Positions 1 through 5,266 of a stretch of DNA of 6,528 bases are shown here, one piece after another. Origin of the DNA: Actinomycetes bacterium. Its GTDB lineage: Bacteria; Actinomycetota; Acidimicrobiia; Acidimicrobiales; Bog-793. A program made the translations under genes and the position numbers. The notes under the pieces are model-generated. The model worked only from the letters and a program-made list of their open reading frames with translations, was not told where the DNA came from and made no database searches. Location of the stretch: assembly GCA_021785095.1 (NCBI GenBank), contig JAJYGM010000100.1:1-6528 (forward strand), in the 5' to 3' direction. Every line of letters starts with the position of its first letter. Position 1 is the stretch's first letter.

Positions 1-319
1 CGCCGCCAGGTACCCCACCATAACCTTCAGGTCGACGAGGGTCGTCCGGGCCGCCGAGGGCCGGCTGGACGTCACCGGCGACCTGACGCTCCACGGCGTC
101 ACGAGGCCGGTCACGCTCGAGGTGGCCGTCACCCCCGAGGTGAAGGGCATGTCCGGCGAGGCGCGGCGCGGCTTCTCGGCGACGACGACGATCAGCCGCA
201 AGGACTTCGGCCTCACCTGGAACAAGGTGGTCGAGGCCGGCCCCGCGGTGGGGGACGAGGTCACCATCGCGCTCGACGTCGAGGCGGTGAAGGACCGGCC
301 CCTGTCCGCCTCCCGGTGA
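1..319 (+). CDS. YceI-family protein, C-terminal part (5' end outside window)
   Basis: The reading frame is open from base 2 to the TGA at 317-319, giving the last 105 residues. The visible part matches the C-terminal half of the YceI domain: a YPTITFRST strand, then GDLTLHGVTRPVTLEV, then a FSATTTISRKDFGLTWN segment and a final VGDEVTIALDVEA strand. YceI proteins are lipocalin-like beta-barrels, usually periplasmic, that bind isoprenoid-type or other amphiphilic ligands. The ligand here cannot be told from sequence, and the N-terminus with any signal peptide lies outside the window. The GTG at 122 is an internal codon, because strongly conserved domain sequence lies upstream of it. The next gene is on the same strand with 89 bp between, so co-transcription is possible but not shown. 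Family assignment is firm; physiological role is unknown. Confidence 0.93.
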   Translation, partial: AARYPTITFRSTRVVRAAEGRLDVTGDLTLHGVTRPVTLEVAVTPEVKGMSGEARRGFSATTTISRKDFGLTWNKVVEAGPAVGDEVTIALDVEAVKDRPLSASR

Positions 320-408
320 GGGCCCGATCGGGCGTGGCCAGGCCGGGCGCAGGTGTGGCATCGATGATCGCCGGGCCGCCCGGCGCCGCGGCCGGGAGGG
401 ATCACCCG
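320..408. other. Spacer between YceI gene and SDR gene with two GC-rich dyads
   Basis: This 89 bp spacer holds a perfect 12 bp palindrome, GCCCGATCGGGC, at 322-333, three bases after the YceI stop codon. It also holds a perfect 6 bp stem, GCCGGG/CCCGGC with a 3-base loop, at 370-384. Neither is followed by a T-run, so they are not classical intrinsic terminators. They could attenuate read-through from the YceI gene or structure the SDR leader. I see no convincing promoter. Confidence 0.35.
394..400 (+). promoter_or_regulatory. Shine-Dalgarno site fixing the SDR start at 409
   Basis: GGGAGGG lies 8 bases upstream of the ATG at 409. It decides the start against the in-frame GTG at 316 and the ATG at 364, both of which would add a low-complexity Ala/Gly/Pro leader absent from typical SDR proteins. 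Confidence 0.7.
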
Positions 409-1221
409 ATGACGACCGCGAAGCAGGCCGCTCCGTCGCCGGCAGGGGCGGCGAGGCACCCGGACCTCGAAGGGCAGGCGGTCGTCGTCACCGGCGCCGC
501 CAGCGGCATCGGCCTCGCGACGGCGCGCGCGTTCGCCGCGTGCGGCGCCCGGCTCGCGCTCCTCGACGTGGACCCGGCGAGGCTGGACGCCGCCGCCGCG
601 GAGCTGCGACGGGCGGGGGCGGAGGTGATCTCGTCGGCGGGCTCCGTGACGGATCCGGTCGCGGTCGAGCGGGCCTTCACCGCCGCGGGCGAGGCGTTCG
701 GCGCGGTGGACGTGCTCTTCGCGAGCGCCGGGATCGCGGCGAACCGGCCCACCCTGGAGCTCACGTTCGAGGAGTGGCGCAGGGTGGTGGACGTGAACCT
801 CACCGGCGTCTTCCTGTGCGACCAGGCGGCGGCGCGGAGGATGGTGGCCCGGAAGCGCGGGGTCATCCTCAACGTCGCGTCCATGTACGGGGTCGTCGCC
901 GCCGGGAGCCGTGCGGCCTACTGCGCGACGAAGGCGGCGGTCGTGAACCTGTCGCGCTCGCTCGCGGTGGAGTGGGCCCCGCTGGGGCTCAGGGTGAACG
1001 CCCTCGCGCCGGGTTACGTCCGGACCGAGCTCGTCGAGTCGCTCGTCCGCGACGGCCGCCTCGACGTGGAGGCCATCGAGCGGCGCACGCCCGCGCGCCG
1101 GCTCGCCACGCCGGAGGAGATCGCGACCCTCGCGCTCTTCCTCGCGTCGCGCGAGGCGGCCTTCGTCAACGGCCAGGCCGTCGTGGTGGACGGCGGCTGG
1201 ACCGCGAACGTCGGCCCGTAG
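409..1221 (+). CDS. Short-chain dehydrogenase/reductase (classical SDR, NAD(H)-type)
   Basis: This 270-residue protein is a classical SDR oxidoreductase with a Rossmann fold, expected to be cytosolic and to interconvert an alcohol and a carbonyl. The cofactor motif TGAASGIG is at residues 28-35. Asp53 at the end of the second beta strand favours NAD(H) over NADP(H). The structural motif usually written NNAG reads ASAG at 105-108. The catalytic tetrad is complete: Asn130, Ser158, Tyr171 and Lys175 (YCATK). The C-terminal VNGQAVVVDGGW is the usual SDR ending. The start at 409 has a good ribosome binding site and leaves about 20 residues before the first strand. Length is normal (about 250-270 residues). 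Relatives include 3-oxoacyl-ACP reductase-like and sugar or steroid dehydrogenases; the substrate cannot be read from sequence. The gene is convergent with the helicase gene, with 19 bp between stop codons. Confidence 0.95.
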   Translation: MTTAKQAAPSPAGAARHPDLEGQAVVVTGAASGIGLATARAFAACGARLALLDVDPARLDAAAAELRRAGAEVISSAGSVTDPVAVERAFTAAGEAFGAVDVLFASAGIAANRPTLELTFEEWRRVVDVNLTGVFLCDQAAARRMVARKRGVILNVASMYGVVAAGSRAAYCATKAAVVNLSRSLAVEWAPLGLRVNALAPGYVRTELVESLVRDGRLDVEAIERRTPARRLATPEEIATLALFLASREAAFVNGQAVVVDGGWTANVGP

Positions 1222-1240
1222 CCCGCGGCGGCCGTGCGCC

Positions 1241-3448
1241 TCACGCCCCCGCCAGCAGCGCCGCGAGCTGCGTGTGGCGCGCCGACGTCCGGTCGTTCTT
1301 CACGGCCACGGCCAGCGCCCGCCGCGAGCCCACCAGGACGACCAGCCGCCGGGCCCGGGTGATGCCGGTGTAGAGCAGGTTCCGCTGGAGCATGACGTAG
1401 TGCTGCGTGTGCACCGGCAGCACGACGCACGGGTACTCGCTGCCCTGCGACTTGTGGATGGAGCAGGCGTAGGCGAGGACGAGCTCGTCGAGGTCGGCGC
1501 GGTCGTACGCCACCCGGCGCCCGTCGAAGAGCGCCGACACCGTGCGCTCCTCCTCGTCGACGCGCTCGAGGGTCCCGATGTCGCCGTTGAAGACCTCGAG
1601 GTCGTAGTCGTTCCGGATCTGCATGACCTTGTCGCCGGCGCGGTAGAGGCGCGTCCCGTGGACGACGGCCGGCCCCCGCGGGTTGAGCAGCGCCTGCAGC
1701 TCGGCGTTCAGGTTCGCCGCGCCCAGGATCCCGCGGTGCATCGGCGTGAGCACCTGGATCTCCTGCACCGGGTCGAACCCGAACCGCTTCGGGATCCGCT
1801 CCTTCACGAGCTGCTTCACCGCCTCCAGCACCTCCTCCGGCTCCTCCTTCTCGACGAAGAAGAAGTCGGCGCTCGCCCCCGCCGGCGGGAGCCGGGGCAG
1901 CTCCCCGTGGTTCACCCGGTGCGCGTTCACCACGATGAGGCTCGCCTCGGCCTGGCGGAAGATGTGCTCCAGCCGGACCACGTCCACCACCCCGGAGCGG
2001 ATCACCTCCTGCAGCACGCTCCCCGGCCCCACCGACGGGAGCTGGTCGACGTCGCCCACCAGGAGCAGCTGGCACGGCGGCGGCAGGGCCTTCAGCAGGT
2101 CGTAGGCGAGGACCGCGTCGATCATCGAGGCCTCATCCACGATGACGAGGTCGGCGTCCAGCGGCCGCTCGCGGTCGCGCTGGAACCTCATCGTCTTCGG
2201 GTCGAACTCCAGCAGACGGTGGAGCGTCCTCGCCTCGCGCCCCGTCGTCTCGGCCATGCGCTTCGCGGCGCGGCCGGTGGGCGCCGCGAGCAGGATGCGG
2301 CGCCCCTTCCGCTCCAGGATCCGGATGATCCCGTTCACGAGCGTGGTCTTGCCGGTGCCCGGTCCGCCCGTGACGACGAGGACCTTGCTCCCGACGGCGC
2401 GCCGGATGGCCTCCCGCTGCTCCGGCGCGAGGGCGATCGTCCGCTGCTCCTCGAACCAGGCGATGGCCCGCTCGACGTCGATGGCGACCGGGCGCACCGG
2501 TCGGCCCAGGAGCCCACGGACGAGCTCCGCGGCGCCGCGCTCCGCCCGGTGCAGCGAGGCGAGGTAGACGGCCGTCTCCTCGCGACCGGCCGTCGCCGTG
2601 ACCACGACCTGTCCGGCCTCCGCGAGCGCCGTCACGGCCTCCTCCACGCCGGCGGCCGGCACCTCGAGCAGCGCGGCCGCCGCCTCGACGAGCTGCGGGC
2701 GGGGGTAGAAGACGTGCCCCTCGCCCGACAGCTCGCCGAGGGCGTGCAGAACTCCGGCCTGCGCCCTCTCCGGGGAGGTGGGCGCGATCCCGAGCTGGGC
2801 GGCGATCCGGTCGGCGGACTTGAAGCCGATGCCGAAGATGTCCACCGCCAGCCGGTAGGGGTTCTCCTTGACCACCGCGATGGAGCGGTCCTGGTAACGC
2901 TTGAAGATCTTGACGGCGAAGGTGCTGGAGACGCCGTGGGACTGCAGGAAGACCATCACGTCCTTGATCCGTCGCTGCTCCGTCCATGCCTTCGCGATGC
3001 GCGCGCTGCGGACGGGGCCGATGCCGTCCACCTCGCGGAGACGCTCGGGCTGCTGCTCGATGACCTCCAGGGTCGAGAGGGCGAACTGCTCGACGAGGCG
3101 CTTCGCCATCACCTTGCCGATCCCGCGGACGAGGCCCGAGCCGAGGTACTTCTCGATCCCGACCAGCGTCGCCGGCTTCACCGTGACGTAGCCGTCGGCC
3201 CTGAACTGCTCCCCGTACTTCCGGTCCACGGTCCACGTCCCCCGGAGCCGGAGGCTCTCGCCGGGCTGGGCGCCGAGCAGGTTCCCGACCACCGTCACCA
3301 GCTCCCTCTTGCCCGGGACCTCCAGCTTCACGACGCTCCAGGCGTTCTCCTCGTTGACGTAGGTGACGCGCTCGAGGACGCCCTCCAGCGTCCGCGCGGG
3401 CGGCGCGGTGGAGCGCGAACCGGCGTCGGAGTGACGACCCGCCGTCAT
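1241..3448 (-). CDS. recD2: ATP-dependent RecD2-type DNA helicase (SF1B)
   Basis: This 735-residue protein is a RecD2/RecD-like 5'-3' DNA helicase of superfamily 1B, the form found in bacteria independently of RecBC, with roles in DNA repair and replication-fork maintenance. An N-terminal OB-like region (about 20-92) is followed by helix-hairpin-helix motifs at 109-122 and 140-155 and a third GIG motif at 206-216. Helicase motifs follow in order: Q-motif-like APEQREAI 341-348, Walker A GGPGTGKTT 361-369, motif Ia APTGRAAKRM 389-398, Walker B VIVDEAS 435-441, motif III GDVDQLPSVG 465-474, motif IV around FRQ 497-499, an SH3-like segment about 605-650, motif V SIHKSQGSEYP 663-673 and motif VI YTGITRAR 693-700. 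Length is typical of the family. The ATG at 3448 is the only plausible start near the first conserved residues, but no clear Shine-Dalgarno precedes it. All catalytic motifs look intact. Confidence 0.96.
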   Translation of the reverse strand: MTAGRHSDAGSRSTAPPARTLEGVLERVTYVNEENAWSVVKLEVPGKRELVTVVGNLLGAQPGESLRLRGTWTVDRKYGEQFRADGYVTVKPATLVGIEKYLGSGLVRGIGKVMAKRLVEQFALSTLEVIEQQPERLREVDGIGPVRSARIAKAWTEQRRIKDVMVFLQSHGVSSTFAVKIFKRYQDRSIAVVKENPYRLAVDIFGIGFKSADRIAAQLGIAPTSPERAQAGVLHALGELSGEGHVFYPRPQLVEAAAALLEVPAAGVEEAVTALAEAGQVVVTATAGREETAVYLASLHRAERGAAELVRGLLGRPVRPVAIDVERAIAWFEEQRTIALAPEQREAIRRAVGSKVLVVTGGPGTGKTTLVNGIIRILERKGRRILLAAPTGRAAKRMAETTGREARTLHRLLEFDPKTMRFQRDRERPLDADLVIVDEASMIDAVLAYDLLKALPPPCQLLLVGDVDQLPSVGPGSVLQEVIRSGVVDVVRLEHIFRQAEASLIVVNAHRVNHGELPRLPPAGASADFFFVEKEEPEEVLEAVKQLVKERIPKRFGFDPVQEIQVLTPMHRGILGAANLNAELQALLNPRGPAVVHGTRLYRAGDKVMQIRNDYDLEVFNGDIGTLERVDEEERTVSALFDGRRVAYDRADLDELVLAYACSIHKSQGSEYPCVVLPVHTQHYVMLQRNLLYTGITRARRLVVLVGSRRALAVAVKNDRTSARHTQLAALLAGA

Positions 3449-3611
3449 GGGCCCGAGAGTGCCACGAGGGGATGACCCCGGCGAGCCGTCCCTCCGCCGC
3501 CGCCACACGCCGCCTCCGCCCGCGCTGGCGAAGGTCGGGGCGGCGCTGCATATCCACGCCGTCAGGTCGTTCGGGCAGGCTCCACGCCGGCCCGTTCCGG
3601 AGGTGAGCACC
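3449..3611. other. Divergent spacer between recD2 and the cupin gene
   Basis: This 163 bp region must hold the start signals for both flanking genes. It includes a Pro/Arg-rich open stretch that continues the recD2 and cupin frames upstream but looks non-coding. I see no clear -35/-10 or -24/-12 pair on either strand. The only AT-richer patch is around GCATATCC at 3548-3555. recD2 has no visible ribosome binding site here, whereas the cupin gene has a strong one. Confidence 0.4.
3599..3604 (+). promoter_or_regulatory. Shine-Dalgarno site fixing the cupin start at 3612
   Basis: GGAGGT sits 7 bases before the ATG at 3612. This selects the 102-residue product over the in-frame upstream start at 3447, whose extra 55 residues are Arg/Pro-rich and outside the cupin fold. 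Confidence 0.75.
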
Positions 3612-3920
3612 ATGGCCCAGCCGGCAGCGATGGAGTGGCTCGTCGAGACCGCGGACGTCCGCGTGCGGGTGATGACGCTGGCGCCCGGAGGAGGCACGCC
3701 GTGGCACCTCCACCGCCACGTCACGGACTTCATGTTCGGGCTCGACGAGGGGGTCGAGGTCTCGCTGCGCGCGCCGGATGCGGCCGTCGAGCTGCGGCCC
3801 GGGAACAGGTGCGACGTGGCGCCCGGGCGCCTGCACAAGGTCGTGAACGGGAGCGACCGCCCCGCTCGCTACCTGCTCGTGCAGGCCACCGGTGAGTACG
3901 ACTTCGTCGAGGCCGGGTAG
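3612..3920 (+). CDS. Small single-domain cupin protein
   Basis: This 102-residue protein has the size and motif pattern of a single-domain cupin, a small beta-barrel that often binds one metal ion. Cupin motif 1 is GGGTPWHLHRHVTDFMFGLDEG (positions 26-47), giving His32 and His34 as likely metal ligands. The usual motif-1 Glu is absent, with Thr38-Asp39 in its place. Motif 2 is seen as GNRCDVAPGRLHKVVN (64-79), giving His75 as the third histidine. There is no signal peptide or membrane segment, so it should be cytosolic. Such proteins serve as small isomerases, dioxygenases or sensory domains, and some have no known activity; the substrate here cannot be assigned. The gene is divergent from recD2 and convergent with the cysteine-rich lipoprotein gene, so it is probably monocistronic. 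Confidence 0.85.
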   Translation: MAQPAAMEWLVETADVRVRVMTLAPGGGTPWHLHRHVTDFMFGLDEGVEVSLRAPDAAVELRPGNRCDVAPGRLHKVVNGSDRPARYLLVQATGEYDFVEAG

Positions 3921-3932
3921 AGGCCCGGTCTC
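3909..3932 (+). terminator. Possible hairpin terminator at cupin stop codon
   Basis: GAGGCCGGG (3909-3917) pairs with CCCGGTCTC (3924-3932) around a 6-base loop, giving a 9 bp stem with one G-U wobble that spans the cupin stop codon. It reaches to within 6 bases of the end of the convergent lipoprotein gene. No T-run follows, so if it ends transcription it does so as a structured stop typical of GC-rich genomes. On the opposite strand the wobble becomes an A-C mismatch, so the stem is weaker there. Confidence 0.4.
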
Positions 3933-3938
3933 CGCGGC

Positions 3939-4319
3939 TCAGTTGCAGCTGCAGATGTAGTAGGGCCCGCCCGCCGTGACGTTGTCCACGCCCGACTGGT
4001 GCGTGCCGCTGGGGCAACTCCCGCACGACTGCGGCCAGGGCTGGCCGACGAACATGATCCCGTTCGAGGTGGTCCCGCACTTCGAGACCCAGGAGGCGTC
4101 GCAGGAGCCGGTCCCGCTCGAGCTCCCGCAGGTCAGGCTGCAGGGGTCCGCGCTGCAGGAGCCCGAGCAGTAGGTGCACTTCCCCGCGTGCGGGTTGCTG
4201 CTCGTCGCGGCGTCCAGGTTGCAGTAGCCGCAGGAGGTCAAGCCCGACTGGGTGGGGCATTCGGGCGACGAGCAGGCCAGCGCGGCAGCTGCGACCAGGA
4301 GCAGTAGATATCGGGGCAT
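3939..4319 (-). CDS. Cysteine-rich putative lipoprotein, unknown function
   Basis: This 126-residue protein begins with a short lipoprotein-type signal peptide: Arg3, a hydrophobic run LLLLVAAAALA and Cys16. The -3 residue is Ala, so the lipobox (ALAC) is slightly non-canonical. The mature part contains 14 more cysteines at positions 21, 30, 33, 48, 51, 55, 60, 64, 73, 81, 99, 102, 123 and 125. Three of the spacings are CxxC (30-33, 48-51, 99-102). The rest is rich in Ser, Gly and Thr, and the chain ends in YYICSCN. This suggests a small, disulfide-stabilised or metal-binding domain anchored in the cell envelope. I do not recognise a family. Codon use (strong G/C third position) matches the neighbours, and the signal peptide supports a real gene. 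A GGGGAAAA stretch at 4327-4334 is a modest ribosome binding site. The hemerythrin gene lies upstream on the same strand, 118 bp away. Confidence 0.78.
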   Translation of the reverse strand: MPRYLLLLVAAAALACSSPECPTQSGLTSCGYCNLDAATSSNPHAGKCTYCSGSCSADPCSLTCGSSSGTGSCDASWVSKCGTTSNGIMFVGQPWPQSCGSCPSGTHQSGVDNVTAGGPYYICSCN

Positions 4320-4360
4320 GGGCTCATTTTCCCCACGGGGAGCGCCCTGTCACGAATCCG

Positions 4361-4386
4361 GCCCGGCATGACACGCGCCCGGCATG
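4361..4386. repeat. Short direct repeat in the lipoprotein upstream region
   Basis: GCCCGGCATG occurs at 4361-4370 and again at 4377-4386, 16 bases apart, between the hemerythrin stop codon and the lipoprotein start. A TGTCA/TGACA dyad (4348-4352 and 4369-4373) overlaps the first copy. The arrangement could be a tandem regulator site for the lipoprotein gene, or chance in GC-rich DNA. Confidence 0.35.
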
Positions 4387-4401
4387 CGACAAAGCGTCGC
4401 A
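4385..4401. terminator. Hairpin downstream of the hemerythrin gene
   Basis: TGCGAC (4385-4390) and GTCGCA (4396-4401) form a perfect 6 bp stem with a 5-base loop, about 36 bases past the hemerythrin stop codon on the minus strand. Read on that strand it is not followed by a T-run, so a terminator role is only possible. Confidence 0.25.
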
Positions 4402-4437
4402 CGGCGCCCGCGCCGACGCGCCGGAGCGCTCCGCTCT

Positions 4438-4878
4438 TCACGGTGGGTGCTCCCGGAGGAAGCGGCCCAGCTCCTGATCGGTGCCGGCGAGGTGCTCCAC
4501 CAGCCAGCGCCTCACCAGCCCCGAGAGCACGGCGATCAGCGACGCGGAGTCGCCCTCGTCCTCGAAGTGATGCTCGAGCGAGCGAAGCCGGGCGGTCAGC
4601 TCCGCGTGCTGCCGCGCGTGCGCCTCGAGGGCCGGGTAGCCCACCGACCGCATGAGCGCCTCCTCGTCCTCGAAGTGGAAGCGCGCGTAGTCGGAGAGGA
4701 AGGCGAAGAGCCGTGCCGTCTCGCCCGAGGCATCGCGGCGGCGCAGCGAGTCCTCGAAGCGGCGCGCGTGCTCCAGCAGGAGGAGGTGCTGGTCGTCGAT
4801 CGGCTGGACCCCGATGCGGGGTACCGAGGCCGAGTCGGGACAGAGCCGCTCGCGCTCCTTCGAAAAGCGATCCGGCAT
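4438..4878 (-). CDS. Bacteriohemerythrin (diiron oxygen-binding protein)
   Basis: This 146-residue protein is a stand-alone bacterial hemerythrin, a four-helix bundle that binds O2 reversibly at a non-haem diiron centre. All seven expected ligands are present with correct spacing: His31 (IDDQH), His68 and Glu72 (HFEDEE), His87 and His91 (HARQH), His129 and Asp134 (WLVEHLAGTD). The conserved RSVGYP turn lies at 77-82. The tryptophan common near the N-terminus of the family is missing (VPRIGV instead). No signal peptide or fused signalling domain is present, so it is a cytosolic single-domain protein, probably for oxygen storage, delivery or sensing in a microaerophilic or facultative lifestyle. 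The ATG at 4878 has GGAGG 7 bases upstream. The frame stays open to 5256, but that extension has no domain and overlaps the control region. A sigma-54-like element lies 59-74 bases upstream of the start codon. Confidence 0.95.
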   Translation of the reverse strand: MPDRFSKERERLCPDSASVPRIGVQPIDDQHLLLLEHARRFEDSLRRRDASGETARLFAFLSDYARFHFEDEEALMRSVGYPALEAHARQHAELTARLRSLEHHFEDEGDSASLIAVLSGLVRRWLVEHLAGTDQELGRFLREHPP

Positions 4879-4882
4879 GTCG

Positions 4883-4894
4883 CTCCCTCCCCCC
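4883..4894 (-). promoter_or_regulatory. Shine-Dalgarno site fixing the hemerythrin start at 4878
   Basis: On the minus strand this reads GGGGGGAGGGAG, with the GGAGG core ending 7 bases before the ATG. It supports the 146-residue form over the longer open frame starting at 5256. Confidence 0.75.
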
Positions 4895-4936
4895 GTGGCG
4901 ACGGCGCGAACCTCGCTGACCGGCATCCGGGAAAAT

Positions 4937-4952
4937 TGCAAATGATGCACCA
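4937..4952 (-). promoter_or_regulatory. Candidate sigma-54 (-24/-12) promoter for the hemerythrin gene
   Basis: The minus strand reads TGGTGCATCATTTGCA. Against the consensus TGGCACG-N4-TTGCW it keeps TGG, the exact GG-N10-GC spacing and a perfect TTGCA -12 box; three positions of the -24 box differ (C to T, A to G, G to A). Transcription would begin near 4926, leaving a 48-base leader that contains the ribosome binding site. Sigma-54 promoters are common in myxobacteria. This is inferred from sequence only. Confidence 0.5.
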
Positions 4953-4986
4953 TCAGCGGCTCCGCCATTGCGTGTTCGGGAATTCG

Positions 4987-4998
4987 CCAGGTACCTGG
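4987..4998. repeat. Perfect 12 bp palindrome
   Basis: CCAGGTACCTGG is perfectly self-complementary. It would lie at about -61 to -72 from the predicted hemerythrin start of transcription. It shares the CAGGT/ACCTG half-site with the 20 bp inverted repeat at 5077-5096, so a common dimeric regulator is conceivable although the half-site spacing differs. Confidence 0.55.
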
Positions 4999-5056
4999 GC
5001 GAGGTTGCGCCTCGACGGACGGGGCCACCCCCCGTCGGTACCAGATCTCCCCGGCG

Positions 5057-5068
5057 CGACCCGGGTCG
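5057..5068. repeat. Perfect 12 bp palindrome
   Basis: CGACCCGGGTCG is perfectly self-complementary. Such GC-only dyads arise by chance more easily in this composition, so the case for an operator rests mainly on its place between two other dyads. Confidence 0.4.
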
Positions 5069-5076
5069 GTCGAGCC

Positions 5077-5096
5077 CAGGTTCCGGCGGGAACCTG
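5077..5096. promoter_or_regulatory. 20 bp inverted repeat, possible operator or enhancer site
   Basis: CAGGTTCC (5077-5084) and GGAACCTG (5089-5096) are perfect inverted repeats with a 4-base centre, GGCG. The element lies at about -151 to -170 from the predicted sigma-54 transcription start of the hemerythrin gene, the distance range usual for enhancer-binding activator sites. It is also 171-190 bases before the Big_2 start codon, so it could serve either gene. It could alternatively form an RNA hairpin with an 8 bp stem and GGCG loop. Confidence 0.5.
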
Positions 5097-5178
5097 CCTC
5101 GAGCTCCCTGGATTCCACGTGACATGTTCGTGGGATGTGGATGGCGTGCGCGGCGTGGAAGGCTTCGATGGCTGAACA

Positions 5179-5190
5179 TGTGTGTGTGTG
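5179..5190. repeat. (TG)6 dinucleotide run
   Basis: Six TG units lie about 77 bases upstream of the Big_2 lipoprotein start codon. Dinucleotide runs can change length by slippage, but six units is short and the location relative to any promoter is uncertain. Confidence 0.6.
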
Positions 5191-5266
5191 CGGAAGGTTG
5201 ACGCATCGCGGAGCCACGAGGAACAGTTCGCCGCACCCGAACCGGGTATCAACCACGGGGAAGAGA

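Larger units (their letters stand above)
4879..5266. other. 388 bp divergent control region between hemerythrin and Big_2 lipoprotein genes
   Basis: No gene is supported here. From the hemerythrin side outward it holds the ribosome binding site, a sigma-54-like element in an AT-richer patch (4931-4952), palindromes at 4987-4998, 5057-5068 and 5077-5096, and a looser CCACG/CGTGG dyad at 5115-5133. On the Big_2 side there is a (TG)6 run at 5179-5190, a TTGACG hexamer at 5198-5203, a GAACAGTTC dyad at 5221-5229 and a GGGGAAGAG ribosome binding site at 5257-5265. The open frames crossing it have atypical composition and no recognisable domain. Confidence 0.6.

Noticed and set aside
316..408. Upstream GTG start for the SDR, overlapping the YceI stop as GTGA
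   Set aside because: The overlap looks like a translational coupling signal, but the added 31 residues are Ala/Gly/Pro/Arg filler and a strong ribosome binding site lies just before the ATG at 409.
402..884. 160-codon frame antisense to the SDR gene
   Set aside because: It lies opposite an intact SDR with complete catalytic residues and shows no recognisable motif.
1274..3475. 733-codon open frame on the plus strand opposite recD2, and other long frames over the same region on both strands
   Set aside because: The products are Arg/His/Leu/Pro-rich low-complexity sequences with no domain. The minus-strand recD2 frame carries every helicase motif in order, so these are GC-driven shadows.
3449..3838. 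130-residue N-terminal extension of recD2 up to 3838
   Set aside because: It would run through the spacer and over most of the cupin gene, has no family match, and recD2 family length fits the start at 3448.
4238..5236. 332-codon minus-strand frame across lipoprotein, hemerythrin and spacer
   Set aside because: It is out of frame with the lipoprotein and hemerythrin, is rich in Arg/Gly/Ala/Pro and has no motif.
4879..5256. 126-residue N-terminal extension of the hemerythrin
   Set aside because: The extension has no domain and covers the palindromes and sigma-54-like site. The ATG at 4878 has a strong ribosome binding site and gives normal family length.
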